Assembly: GCA_041749075.1 (NCBI GenBank)
Contig: JBGTBY010000018.1
Span: forward strand, 1 to 64,000
Length of the DNA: 64,000 nucleotides
Source: CAMTWZ01 sp041749075
Lineage (GTDB): Bacteria; Bacteroidota; Rhodothermia; Balneolales; HLUCCA01
Direction: 5' to 3'
In this document: one piece after another, positions 25,902 through 35,543 of the stretch
Layout of the letters: the number at the start of each line of letters is the position of its first letter
Position numbering within the stretch: the stretch's first letter is position 1
The notes under the pieces: model-generated
The model's database searches: none
Seen by the model: only the letters and a program-made list of their open reading frames with translations
Told to the model about the DNA's origin: nothing
Made by a program: the position numbers and the translations under genes

Positions 25902-27397
25902 TGTGTGATCTCCGTTTCAGCGGTCTGAATGATGCCAACCGTACGCTGGGATTTGACCAAATAGGTTTGAGCGACGCGTTGGATGTCGGCCGTAGTGAGG
26001 GTTCTCATCTTGTCTAGATTATGGAACAAGGCGCGCCAATCGCCATAGGTGGCTTCGTGTTGAGCCAAAGAGAGCGCCAACTGATTGTTGGATGCGAGCG
26101 AGCGGATGAGACTGGCCCGACGCAGCGTGATGGCCCGATCCAACTCCTCTTTTGTGACACCACCCGTGCGAACCGCATCCAGCACCTCTTCCATCGTCGA
26201 CTCGATCACATCCATCGAAATATCCTGGTTCGGTACCGCATAGGCTACGAACAGCGTTTGATACTTCGTGCCAGGAAAGCCATAGAATCCAGCCGCTTCC
26301 AACGCCAACTTGTCTTCGTCCACCAAGCGCTTATATAAGCGGCTTGTTCTGCCCGAAGACAGAATATCCGACAAGATTTCCAAGGCCAAGGCATCCGGAT
26401 GGGTGGATTCAACCGCACGATACCCGCTGATGTAGAACGGCTGCGATTCTTCTTCGATCACAAAGCGACGCTCGCCACGTTGCGGCTGTTCTTTCACAAA
26501 CAATTGTGGCGCAGGATTGCCCTTCGGGATGTCGGCCAAATAGGTTTGTGCGAACGCACGCATTTTTGCCGGATCCACATCCCCCGCGATCGAAATCACC
26601 ATGTTCGACGGTACATAGAAATCGGAATAAAACTCATAGGCGTCTTTCATGGTCACCGCTTCGATATCGCTTGGCCAACCCAAGATCGGATTCTTATAGG
26701 GATGGGCGGAATACGCGACACTCAAAAATTCTTCAATGAGTCGACCTATGGGATTCGAATCCGTTCGCATCCGACGCTCTTCTTTGATCACATCCTTTTC
26801 CACATAAAACTCGCGGAACACCGGATCTTTGAACCGACCGGCTTCCAACGTGAACCACAATTCAGCTTTGTTCTGCGGAAGGGAATAGAAATATCCGGTT
26901 TCATCGGCGCTGGTGAAGGCATTTAGTCCGACGGCGCCGGCACGGTCGATGATCTGCGAAAACTCATTGTTCACAACATGCGCTTTGGCTTGCTCTTCAA
27001 CGGCTTTGTAGGAGTCCCATAACTCCTGCACTTTGGCTGGATCAGCGCCCGGCTTGCTGCGTTCGGTGAGCCAAGCCACATACGCGGCATCGGTGGCTTC
27101 AATCAGAGGTTTTTCGCTGGCCCAATCGCTCGATCCGATCTTGGTCGTTCCCTTGAACGCCATATGTTCGAAAATATGGGCGATGCCAGTCTGACCAACA
27201 GGCTCGTTCGCCGAGCCGACTTTCACTAACGTCACGAAACTGGCCACCGGTGCCACGTCCCGCTTCAAAACAATGACCTTCAAGCCATTTTCCAAGTTGA
27301 ACTCGGTCACATTTTTTTCGAAGTCCGCAAGATTCTGTGCCGACACAGTCAGCGGCACCATGCTTGCGACCGCAAGCACAATCAGTTGTCGTTTCAT
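25898..27397 (-). CDS. Secreted M16 zinc metallopeptidase, catalytic subunit
   Basis: 499 residues, signal peptide to LTVSA-QN. The inverted zinc motif HIFEH (His74, Glu77, His78) is intact and a downstream Glu ligand is available in the LWFTLEAGRF / EKDVIKEERR region. Two M16 domains are visible (peptidase half about 30-250, C-terminal half about 255-450). It overlaps by 4 nt with its non-catalytic partner, so the two should be made in equal amounts. Likely role: degradation of peptides in the periplasm. Confidence 0.93.
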   Translation of the reverse strand: MKRQLIVLAVASMVPLTVSAQNLADFEKNVTEFNLENGLKVIVLKRDVAPVASFVTLVKVGSANEPVGQTGIAHIFEHMAFKGTTKIGSSDWASEKPLIEATDAAYVAWLTERSKPGADPAKVQELWDSYKAVEEQAKAHVVNNEFSQIIDRAGAVGLNAFTSADETGYFYSLPQNKAELWFTLEAGRFKDPVFREFYVEKDVIKEERRMRTDSNPIGRLIEEFLSVAYSAHPYKNPILGWPSDIEAVTMKDAYEFYSDFYVPSNMVISIAGDVDPAKMRAFAQTYLADIPKGNPAPQLFVKEQPQRGERRFVIEEESQPFYISGYRAVESTHPDALALEILSDILSSGRTSRLYKRLVDEDKLALEAAGFYGFPGTKYQTLFVAYAVPNQDISMDVIESTMEEVLDAVRTGGVTKEELDRAITLRRASLIRSLASNNQLALSLAQHEATYGDWRALFHNLDKMRTLTTADIQRVAQTYLVKSQRTVGIIQTAETEITQ

Positions 27398-27447
27398 TTT
27401 GGTAGGGGCTGGAAGTTAGAATGACAATTCATCCCCACCAAAATAGG

Positions 27448-28314
27448 TCATAATTCAGTTAGTTTCCCATAGGTTTCAGGGCGTCTGTCACGGAAAAACT
27501 GCCAAACAGAACGTACTTCATCGATCATATCTAGGTTGAAATCGGCGATGAGCAACTCATCTTTGTCTTCCGATGCCTGAGCGAAAATCTGACCTCTTGG
27601 ATCCACGAAGTACGACGACCCATAAAATTTCCCGAGGTTCCACGGTTTTTCGGTTCCCACTCGGTTGATGCAGCCCATGAAGTACCCATTCGCCGCGGCA
27701 TGAGCGGGCTGTTCCAATTTCCATAAGTACTGCGACAATCCGGCGACCGTTGCAGACGGATTGTACACGATTTCGGCTCCATTCAGCCCCAAAACGCGCG
27801 CGCCGTCCGGGAAATGCCGGTCATAGCAGATATAGACACCCACTTTCGCATATTTCGTCTGAAACACAGGATATCCGAGATTTCCCGGTTTGAAGAAAAA
27901 CTTCTCCCAAAATCCGGACGTGTGCGGGATGTGGTTTTTGCGATACTTGCCCAAATAGGTGCCATCCGCATCGATCACCGCGGCAGTATTGTATAAAACG
28001 CCGGCTTGCTCTTTCTCATACACCGGAACGATGATCACCATATTGTATTTTTTCGCATACACCTGCATGCGCTCCGTGGTTGGACCTGGAACCGTTTCGG
28101 CGGATGCATACCAAGCGCGGTCCTGCCCCGGACAGAAATACGGCGTGTTGAAAATCTCTTGAAGACATAAAATCTGCACTCCTTTCTTTCCGGCTTCTTC
28201 GATATACGGCACATGTTTTTGAAACATGGCTTCGCAGATTTCTTCGATGGTGCCTTCGCCTTCGCTGATGGGAAGGCTCATTTGGATCAGTCCGGATTTG
28301 ACAATGCGTGACAT
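27448..28314 (-). CDS. Beta-ureidopropionase (nitrilase superfamily)
   Basis: 288 residues from the ATG at 28314. The nitrilase triad is Glu53 (LQEIFNTPYF), Lys126 (YRKNHIPH) and Cys163 (YICYDRHFP). It hydrolyses N-carbamoyl-beta-alanine (or N-carbamoyl-beta-aminoisobutyrate) to the beta-amino acid, ammonia and CO2. It is the last gene of the pyrimidine-degradation operon, 22 nt after dihydropyrimidinase. The frame is open to 28380, but the upstream 22 residues are Ser/Lys-rich and overlap the previous gene, so I reject them. N-carbamoyl-D-amino-acid hydrolase is a relative, but the operon favours the pyrimidine role. Confidence 0.92.
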   Translation of the reverse strand: MSRIVKSGLIQMSLPISEGEGTIEEICEAMFQKHVPYIEEAGKKGVQILCLQEIFNTPYFCPGQDRAWYASAETVPGPTTERMQVYAKKYNMVIIVPVYEKEQAGVLYNTAAVIDADGTYLGKYRKNHIPHTSGFWEKFFFKPGNLGYPVFQTKYAKVGVYICYDRHFPDGARVLGLNGAEIVYNPSATVAGLSQYLWKLEQPAHAAANGYFMGCINRVGTEKPWNLGKFYGSSYFVDPRGQIFAQASEDKDELLIADFNLDMIDEVRSVWQFFRDRRPETYGKLTEL

Positions 28315-28336
28315 GGCGATAGATTTATAAGATGAA

Positions 28337-29722
28337 TTAGATGATGAGGGATGTTTTTTCGCGCGGGATGAAGCGACCATTACCGGCGTTCAGATGGCAT
28401 TTGCCACCTTCTATGGCGACCTGGCCGCGAAGCATGACGGACTCGGTCTTACCTGTCACCTCCCATCCCTCATACGCCGAATAGTCGACATTCATGTGAT
28501 GGGTTTTGGCGGAAATGACATGCTTTTTCTTGGGATCGAAGATGACCAGATCCGCATCCGCACCGATGGCGATAGTTCCTTTGCGCGGGTACATCCCGAA
28601 GATTTTCGCGGCATTTGTGGATGTGACCTCCACGAATTTGGTGAGGGAGATTTTGCCTTTACCGACTCCTTCAGAAAAGAGTAATTCCATGCGATGTTCG
28701 ATGGCAGGGTGTCCGTTCGGAATCTTGGAGAAATCTTCTTTCCCCATCTCCTTTTGAGCCCACATGAACGGACAATGATCGGTCCCGACCACTTGCACCA
28801 ATCCTTGATTGATGCCGGACCATAGCGCTGTTTGATCCTTTTTTTCGCGAAGCGGCGGACTCATCACCCATTTCGCGCCCTCGAAATCGCGTTCATAGAG
28901 GGATGCATCCAGCACCAAGTATTGGGTGCACGTTTCCACAAACACTTTTTGATTCCGTTGCGTGGCCCGGCGAACCGCGTTCAGTGCACCTTCGCAGGTC
29001 ATATGCACGATGTAACCGGTACATCCGGTATGATGAAGCATGTCGGTGAAGCGTCCCGAGGCCTCGGCTTCAGTCACTTCCGGTTGCGACAAATAATGAT
29101 AGATCGGCGCACGATTTCCCAAGCTGCGGTTCTTCGCGATCATCGAATCGATCATGTCGCCGTTCGTGGCATGAACGGTCACGATGCCACCATGTTTTTT
29201 CACGACGTTCATGAGTTGCACCATTTGTCCGTCGTCGATCATCAACGCGCCCTTATAGGCCATGAACGTCTTGAACGAATTGATGCCTTCCGTCTCGATC
29301 ATGCTCACCACTTCGTTCGCGGTAGTATCATTGAAATCGGTGACCGCCATATGGAATGAATAATCTCCTATGGCCTTTTTCGCTTTTCCTTGCCAGGTGC
29401 GAAGCGCGTTGTACAGCGAATCTCCTTGCGTTTGCAGGATGAAGTCGATCACCATCGTCGTTCCCCCAAACAAGGCCGCGCGCGTGCCGGTCTCATAATC
29501 GTCGCTGGAGGATGTCCCCATAAAAGGCATATCAAGATGCACATGCGGATCGATGCCGCCAGGAAACACCAGTTTTCCGCTCGCATCCATCACCTTATCG
29601 GGGTCTACGCGCAAATTTTTCCCGATCTGCGAAATCTTCTCGCCTTCGATGTACACATCGGCCTCATAGGTTTCCGATGCCGTTACAACTCTACCGTTTA
29701 GAATGAGAATGGACATAAGCAT
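28337..29722 (-). CDS. hydA: Dihydropyrimidinase (D-hydantoinase)
   Basis: 461-residue cyclic amidohydrolase with a complete binuclear metal centre: His60 and His62 (GIDPHVHLDMPF), Lys151 for carbamylation (FKTFMAYKG), His184 (VTVHATNGD), His240 (YIVHMTCE) and Asp315 (GTDHCPF). It opens dihydrouracil/dihydrothymine to the N-carbamoyl-beta-amino acid. Starts at 29722 or the third codon (29716) both overlap the permease gene end by 26-32 nt. Cytoplasmic; the middle step of the three-step reductive pathway encoded here. Confidence 0.95.
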   Translation of the reverse strand: MLMSILILNGRVVTASETYEADVYIEGEKISQIGKNLRVDPDKVMDASGKLVFPGGIDPHVHLDMPFMGTSSSDDYETGTRAALFGGTTMVIDFILQTQGDSLYNALRTWQGKAKKAIGDYSFHMAVTDFNDTTANEVVSMIETEGINSFKTFMAYKGALMIDDGQMVQLMNVVKKHGGIVTVHATNGDMIDSMIAKNRSLGNRAPIYHYLSQPEVTEAEASGRFTDMLHHTGCTGYIVHMTCEGALNAVRRATQRNQKVFVETCTQYLVLDASLYERDFEGAKWVMSPPLREKKDQTALWSGINQGLVQVVGTDHCPFMWAQKEMGKEDFSKIPNGHPAIEHRMELLFSEGVGKGKISLTKFVEVTSTNAAKIFGMYPRKGTIAIGADADLVIFDPKKKHVISAKTHHMNVDYSAYEGWEVTGKTESVMLRGQVAIEGGKCHLNAGNGRFIPREKTSLII

Positions 29723-31385
29723 GTGGTTTCATCATGAAAGAATACGAAGCGAACGCGAATGCGAAGCCGGTGAACCAAGACAGGGAGTACAGCCATGACA
29801 GCTGGGGAACCCAATATCCGACCAAGGCCAGTAGGATTCCGCCAACCATGGCAACCATCGCCGCGTTGTTCACTCCGTTTCCGCCATAGGTGAACGGACC
29901 ATCGGTATCATAGAAGTCTTCGATGCGATAGGTGGCTTTCCGGACGACATGATAATCGGCGATCATCACACCCAATACGGGCCCCAATAATCCGCTGATG
30001 AACAACAAAATGCCACTGATTTCATCAATCAACCACCACGGACAGATGATGATGCCGATGATGCCAGTGAGGAGTCCGCCGGTCTTGAAGTCGATTTTCT
30101 TCGGAAACAGGTTCGCAAACGCATTCGCAGGAGCGATGACATTCGCGGCGATGTTCGTACTCAACGTGGCGATGATCATGAACAATTGCGCCACGATCAC
30201 AACGATTGGATTGTCGAACTTCGCGATGAGGGATACCGGATCCCAAGGCGCATCATTTGCGATGAGGATGTCATCGAAACTGATGATGGCCGCGCAGGTA
30301 ACAAAAACACCGACGAAAGAATACAACATCATGGTTCCGGGCAAGCCGACCAACTGACCCACAATTTGCGCTTTCTGGCTTTTCGCATATCGGGTGATGT
30401 CGGCGATACTGATCGACATCGTAGCCCAGAATCCGACCATGGCCGTCAACCACAATACATATTGCCACATCTTGGCGCCGACTCCTGTCGATGCGACGGA
30501 TGGAGCCGGTACTGGAACCAACGATGAAAGCACTTGACTGTCACCGGATGCGACTCTGAATTGTACTGTCGCAGGACCTGTTATGCCAGCTGCATCCAAA
30601 TCGATGCGCTCATTTCCTGCTACGGGCTGCCAATCTCTTGCTGCCCCGTTATCGCTGATCTGGAATTCATCCGCCTTATAGCTTCCATCCACATGTTTGA
30701 ACGGATTCAGATGCAGGATCCGGGTTTCCGATTCGAGTGTCACCATCAGCACAGGATTCTCCAACTGCTTGTTCTGCTGCAGAACCACAGCGAAACCATC
30801 CGCCTTCCAACTTCCCCAGAGGATGAGCAGAACGCCCATCAACAGCAGGATCGGCGCGGCGAATTCTTCCAAGTATTTGATGGATTCGGTTCCGCGCCAC
30901 ACAAAATAAATGTTGATGAACCAGAACACTGCGAAGCCCAAAAACTTTCCTATGGTGATTCCGGATGCGAAATCCTGCCCCGTCGCGGCCATGACGATCG
31001 CATACACGGCGAGTCCGCCGATCCAGGTCTGCACGCCGAACCAGCCGCATGCCACGATCGCCCGAAACATCGATGCCACATGGATGCCATTGATGCCGAA
31101 GGCAGCCCGACCCATCACCGGAAACGGAATTCCATACTTCACACCGGCATGACCGTTCATCACCATCGGAATCGTGATGATCAGATTCGCAACACCAATG
31201 ATCAACAGCGCTTCGACCCAGTTCAGCCCCGACCGAATCATGTAAGACGCCAACAAATAGGTCGGAATACACACCGCCATGCTGATCCACAATGCCGCCA
31301 GCGACCAAATTCCCCAGGTACGCTGCTCTTGCGGAACCGGCGCCAGACTCTCGCTGTACAGCGGCGACTCGTGCATCGGTCTCAT
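29691..31385 (-). CDS. NCS1-family nucleobase permease with extra soluble insertion
   Basis: 564 residues, about 12 hydrophobic segments, and NCS1 landmarks such as GHAGVKYGIPFPVMGRAAFG, GWFGVQTWIGG and TAMVGFWATMSISIADITRY. It most likely imports uracil/thymine (or hydantoin-type compounds) for the enzymes of the same operon. Unusual is a hydrophilic insert of about 100 residues (203-303, bases 30477-30779) between two membrane segments, with beta-domain-like sequence (LESETRILHLNPFKHVDGSY). Standard NCS1 proteins are about 100 residues shorter. The start overlaps the aminotransferase stop by 4 nt (ATGA). Confidence 0.9.
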   Translation of the reverse strand: MRPMHESPLYSESLAPVPQEQRTWGIWSLAALWISMAVCIPTYLLASYMIRSGLNWVEALLIIGVANLIITIPMVMNGHAGVKYGIPFPVMGRAAFGINGIHVASMFRAIVACGWFGVQTWIGGLAVYAIVMAATGQDFASGITIGKFLGFAVFWFINIYFVWRGTESIKYLEEFAAPILLLMGVLLILWGSWKADGFAVVLQQNKQLENPVLMVTLESETRILHLNPFKHVDGSYKADEFQISDNGAARDWQPVAGNERIDLDAAGITGPATVQFRVASGDSQVLSSLVPVPAPSVASTGVGAKMWQYVLWLTAMVGFWATMSISIADITRYAKSQKAQIVGQLVGLPGTMMLYSFVGVFVTCAAIISFDDILIANDAPWDPVSLIAKFDNPIVVIVAQLFMIIATLSTNIAANVIAPANAFANLFPKKIDFKTGGLLTGIIGIIICPWWLIDEISGILLFISGLLGPVLGVMIADYHVVRKATYRIEDFYDTDGPFTYGGNGVNNAAMVAMVGGILLALVGYWVPQLSWLYSLSWFTGFAFAFASYSFMMKPHAYVHSHSKR

Positions 31386-32722
31386 GTGGTGTGCTGATCT
31401 GCGATGGAAATAGCCTCGGAGATGATGGCCATTCCTTCATCCACTTCCGCTTTCGTGATGCATAACGGCGGTGCCACGAAAATCCAATTCCATCTCACAA
31501 AGGTATACATGCCCAATTCCCGGATTTTTCCGGCGATTTTATTGGATATGCCCATGTCAGCGGCTTTGGCGTTCCACGGCGCGATGGGTTCTTTCGTCTT
31601 TCTGTTCTTCACCAACTCGAAGCAGCCCAATAACCCGGTATTGCGGAAATCACCGATGGATGGATGTCGCTCCTTCATCTGTTCCGCTTTTTGATCGATA
31701 TATGCGCCCATCTTCGCGGCATTGTCCACCATGTTTTCTTCCTGCAGCACAGCGATATTTTCCACTGCCGCCGCGCACGAAACCGCATGCGCGGAATAGG
31801 TGAGCCCGATCGCCATCACGTTCTCATTGAAATGATTGGCGATGGAATCCGACACCATCACCATCCCCAACGGCAAATAACCAGAAGTAAGTCCTTTCGC
31901 ACTGACCATGATATCCGGAGATACGCCATGATGTTCAATCGCGAACATCTTTCCTGTGCGGCCAAACCCGCTCATGGTCTCGTCATCAATCAATAGGATT
32001 CCGTATTTGTCGCATAACGCACGAATTTTCTTCAAATAAAACGGAGGATATTTGATGCAACCCGACGACCCGGATTCTCCTTCTAATAGGATCGCGGCGA
32101 TACTGTCGGGATTTTCATAAATCAGTACTTGTTCGATGTTCCGAAGCGCCATTTCGCCGCATTCTTCTGCGGTGCGCGTGCCCCACGGGCAGCGATAGAC
32201 ATAAGGATTTTCCACTCTCACGATGTTCGGAATCTGATGCACATCCTGCGGAAACCGCCTCGGATCGCCACTAACCGTGAGCGCGCCATACGTGGCGCCA
32301 TGATAGGAGCGATATTGGCAGACGATCTTGCTTCGACCCGTCACCATCCGCGCCAATTTCATCGCATTTTCGATCGCTTCCGCACCACCTAAGGTGAAAA
32401 AGGTTTTTGTGAGTCCTTTGGGTGCGATCTCGACGAGCTTCCGTCCCAACTGTCCGCGCGCGTCCGTCACCATCCCCGGATACACATAACTGATTTTCTC
32501 CATCTGCTTCGCAACCGCCTGAGTGATGCGTTGGTTGCCATGACCGATGTTCACGTTCATCAGTTGGGATGAGAAATCGATATAGCGTTTTCCATCATAG
32601 TCATGCACATACACCCCTTTTCCATGATCGATGGCGATGGGATTCAGGCCGCCTTGTTTCGACCATGAAAACAGCGTGGTGTCGAGATTGTCTTGTACGA
32701 TATCCGCCCGGGTTCTTGCCAT
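31382..32722 (-). CDS. Class III aminotransferase, probable beta-alanine:2-oxo acid transaminase
   Basis: 446 residues, fold-type I PLP enzyme with Schiff-base Lys276 (MVSAKGLTSGYLPLG), the Asp246-Asp247 pair (LLIDDETMSGFGRTG) and the GGAEAIENAMKLAR phosphate-binding region. In this operon it should convert beta-alanine (or beta-aminoisobutyrate) to malonate (or methylmalonate) semialdehyde, which the adjacent dehydrogenase then oxidises. Class III specificity is not readable from motifs, so the assignment rests on context. Only 4 nt separate it from the dehydrogenase gene. Confidence 0.9.
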   Translation of the reverse strand: MARTRADIVQDNLDTTLFSWSKQGGLNPIAIDHGKGVYVHDYDGKRYIDFSSQLMNVNIGHGNQRITQAVAKQMEKISYVYPGMVTDARGQLGRKLVEIAPKGLTKTFFTLGGAEAIENAMKLARMVTGRSKIVCQYRSYHGATYGALTVSGDPRRFPQDVHQIPNIVRVENPYVYRCPWGTRTAEECGEMALRNIEQVLIYENPDSIAAILLEGESGSSGCIKYPPFYLKKIRALCDKYGILLIDDETMSGFGRTGKMFAIEHHGVSPDIMVSAKGLTSGYLPLGMVMVSDSIANHFNENVMAIGLTYSAHAVSCAAAVENIAVLQEENMVDNAAKMGAYIDQKAEQMKERHPSIGDFRNTGLLGCFELVKNRKTKEPIAPWNAKAADMGISNKIAGKIRELGMYTFVRWNWIFVAPPLCITKAEVDEGMAIISEAISIADQHTT

Positions 32723-32726
32723 ATGC

Positions 32727-34196
32727 TCAGCTCATCCAATTGGTTTTGGCCTCGGGATTCCATTTCACCGAGGTCTTTTTGTTTTGCGTCCAGAATTCGA
32801 TCGAACTCTTTCCGGTGATGTCGCATGTGCCGAATTTCGAGTCGTTCCAGCCACCGAATGCGAACGGTTCGCGCGGAACCGGAACACCGATGTTCACACC
32901 GATCATCCCAGCACTGGCGCGTTCCATCACAAGACGGGCCAAACCTCCACTTTGGGTGAACACAGCGGCGGCGTTTCCATATTCGGAACCGTTTTCGATG
33001 TCGAGCGCTTCATCCAGATCTTTCGCGCGGATGATGGCGATGACGGGACCGAATACTTCTTCTTTCGCGATGGCCATGTCCGGCGTCACGAAATCGATGA
33101 TCGTCGGACCCACATAAAAGCCGCCTTCCATGCCTGGAACGGTGGTATGCCGTCCATCCACCAGTACCTTGGCGCCGGCAGCTTCGGCTTCATCGATATA
33201 TCGTTCGATGCGGTCTTTCGCGACCTGGCTGATCACCGAGCCCAGGTTTTTCCCCGGAACAATGGTTCTGGCTTCGACACACATCTTGTCGATAATGGGC
33301 TGAACCTTGTCCACACCCACCATCACCGAAGCGGCCATGCATCGTTGTCCGGCACAACCGGACATCGAGGCCACGACATTGCTCGCGGTCATGTCGATGT
33401 GCGCATCGGGCATCACGATCAAATGATTCTTCGCTCCGCCGAGCGCCACACAGCGTTTCAAGTTGGATGAAGCTCGTGCGTAGACCAACTTCGCTACTTT
33501 GGTGGATCCCACGAACGAAACCGCCTTGATGCCGGGGTGATCGCAGATCGCTTCCACGATATCGCGTCCACCATTCACCACATTGAAGACCCCATCCGGC
33601 AGACCCGCTTCTTTCAACAGTTCCGCCATTCGCATCGCGCTGAGAGGGACCAGTTCGGATGGTTTCAGAATCATGCAATTACCCAGTACAATCGCGTTCG
33701 GGACTGTCCAATGCGGCACCATGTTCGGGAAATTAAATGGCGCGATAGACGCCACAACCCCTAGTGGTTTTTTCTCGATGCGGCATTCCACGCCCCGACT
33801 CACTTCCTGCACCTCGTTTGTCACGATTTGTGGCATCGAGACGGCGAATTCGCATAATTCGATGCTTTTCTCGATCTCGGCTCGGGCTTCGGACAGGATT
33901 TTCCCGTTTTCGCGATGCACAAGTTCGGTCAGTTCTTCCATATGTGTTTCGAGCAACTGACGGTATTTGAAAAACACCTGCACACGTTCTTTCAAGGTTT
34001 TGGCCGACCAATCCTTATACGCCGCTTCGGCCGCCGCAACGGCTTTGTCCAGCTCCTTCATTCCCGATAACGGAACCGTTGATATCGTTTTCCCATCCAA
34101 CGGACTCACCACATCCATACTGGCTTGGCCGTTTCGCTCGAACTGGCCGTTGATGAAATTCCGTACCTGCGGGTAAGTTGCTTTCGATTCACTCAT
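32727..34196 (-). CDS. mmsA: CoA-acylating (methyl)malonate-semialdehyde dehydrogenase
   Basis: 489 residues, aldehyde dehydrogenase superfamily of the MmsA type: Asn155 (APFNFPNMVP), catalytic Cys286 (GCAGQRCMAAS) and, as in MmsA, a family-typical replacement of the usual general-base region. It turns malonate semialdehyde into acetyl-CoA, or methylmalonate semialdehyde into propionyl-CoA, with NAD and CoA. The ATG at 34196 overlaps the preA stop (ATGA at 34193-34196). The frame stays open to 34406, but that part is read through the end of preA and is not homologous. Confidence 0.92.
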   Translation of the reverse strand: MSESKATYPQVRNFINGQFERNGQASMDVVSPLDGKTISTVPLSGMKELDKAVAAAEAAYKDWSAKTLKERVQVFFKYRQLLETHMEELTELVHRENGKILSEARAEIEKSIELCEFAVSMPQIVTNEVQEVSRGVECRIEKKPLGVVASIAPFNFPNMVPHWTVPNAIVLGNCMILKPSELVPLSAMRMAELLKEAGLPDGVFNVVNGGRDIVEAICDHPGIKAVSFVGSTKVAKLVYARASSNLKRCVALGGAKNHLIVMPDAHIDMTASNVVASMSGCAGQRCMAASVMVGVDKVQPIIDKMCVEARTIVPGKNLGSVISQVAKDRIERYIDEAEAAGAKVLVDGRHTTVPGMEGGFYVGPTIIDFVTPDMAIAKEEVFGPVIAIIRAKDLDEALDIENGSEYGNAAAVFTQSGGLARLVMERASAGMIGVNIGVPVPREPFAFGGWNDSKFGTCDITGKSSIEFWTQNKKTSVKWNPEAKTNWMS

Positions 34197-35536
34197 ACTC
34201 TTCGTTGTCCATTTTTTAAAGCCGATGCGGGCTCGGGAACCCAATGTCCCAATCCGCCCGCGCGTTCGTCGTTGAAGGTCACCGGAATTTCGTTGCGCTG
34301 TGATTTTTGGTCCCAACTGATGAATTCGGTTCCGGAATCCCGTTTTTCCATGGTGATGCACTGTTCCACCGGACAAACCAGCGAGCACAGATTGCATCCC
34401 ACACAATTTTCTTCGATGATATGAGGCGTGCGTTCGCCATTCACAACCGATAATCCGATGGCCTGATGCGCGCCATCTTCACACGCGATATAACAAAGCT
34501 GACATCCGATACACAAATCCTCATCGATGCTGGCGACGACCTTATGCGTCAGATTCAGGTCTTTCCAGTCTTTCACATTGGGGAGAGCGAGTCCGGCGAA
34601 ATCATAAATGGTCGAATAATTCTTATCCATCATGAACTGTCGCAGTCCGGCATCCATCTCTCTCACAATCCCGAAGCCATAATGCATCACCGCGGTACAG
34701 ACTTGCACGGATGTGGCCCCCAATAGAATGAATTCGACCACATCACGCCACGTTTCAATACCACCGATTCCGCTGATGGGGACCTTGTTGATGTCGCGAT
34801 GCTGCGCCAAATCTTTGAGCATATTCAACGCGATGGGCTTCACCGCCGGACCGCAATACCCACCATTCGTTCCTTTTCCATCCACAATCGGATACGGCGC
34901 ATAACTGTCGAGATCGATCCCCACAATGCTTTTGATGGTATTGATGAGAGACAGCGCGTCGGTCCCGCCTCGTACGGCCGCCAAACCCGGATCGGTGATG
35001 TCGGAAATATTCGGTGTCAATTTTGTGATGACCGGAATCGTAGCCACTTCCATCACCCATTCCACGATGCGTTGCAGAACTTCCGGTTCTTGTCCTACCG
35101 CCGAACCCATGCCACGCTCACACATCCCATGCGGACATCCGAAGTTCAATTCAATCCCATCCGAACCTGCGTTTTCCACATCCTTGATGATCTGATGCCA
35201 CTCGGCTTTGCTTTCCACCATCAGCGATGCGATCACGGCATGATTGGGGAAATACTTCTTCACTTCTTCGATTTCGCGAAGATTATCGATCAGCGGACGA
35301 TCCGAAATCAGTTCGATATTGCTGAAGCCGGCCATCCGGGTATCGCGGTAATTCGTGGATCCATAACGGCTCGACACATTGATCACCGGAACACCTAAGG
35401 TTTTCCAGACGGCGCCACCCCATCCCGCATCAAACGCTTTCATCACCTGATAACCGGAATTGGTCGGCGGTGCGGATGCGAGCCAGAACGGGTTCGGTGC
35501 CTTGATCCCGGCGAAATTGACAGATAAATCGATCAT
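34193..35536 (-). CDS. preA: Dihydropyrimidine dehydrogenase subunit PreA
   Basis: 447 residues. The N-terminal FMN-binding dihydroorotate-dehydrogenase-like barrel has the active-site region NFGCPHGMCERGMGSAVGQ. The C-terminus carries two 4Fe-4S ferredoxin motifs, CIGCQLCYIAC (from about 342) and CVGCNLCSLVCP (from about 378). With PreT it reduces uracil/thymine to the 5,6-dihydro compounds, or runs the reverse reaction. A tail of about 55 residues after the second cluster is longer than in E. coli PreA (about 411 residues). It follows preT by 7 nt. Confidence 0.95.
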   Translation of the reverse strand: MIDLSVNFAGIKAPNPFWLASAPPTNSGYQVMKAFDAGWGGAVWKTLGVPVINVSSRYGSTNYRDTRMAGFSNIELISDRPLIDNLREIEEVKKYFPNHAVIASLMVESKAEWHQIIKDVENAGSDGIELNFGCPHGMCERGMGSAVGQEPEVLQRIVEWVMEVATIPVITKLTPNISDITDPGLAAVRGGTDALSLINTIKSIVGIDLDSYAPYPIVDGKGTNGGYCGPAVKPIALNMLKDLAQHRDINKVPISGIGGIETWRDVVEFILLGATSVQVCTAVMHYGFGIVREMDAGLRQFMMDKNYSTIYDFAGLALPNVKDWKDLNLTHKVVASIDEDLCIGCQLCYIACEDGAHQAIGLSVVNGERTPHIIEENCVGCNLCSLVCPVEQCITMEKRDSGTEFISWDQKSQRNEIPVTFNDERAGGLGHWVPEPASALKNGQRRV

Positions 35537-35543
35537 AGTTTTC

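Noticed and set aside
32727..34406. Long start of the semialdehyde dehydrogenase at 34406
   Set aside because: The extra 70 codons read through the end of preA in another frame; the ATG at 34196 gives the family start and an ATGA overlap.
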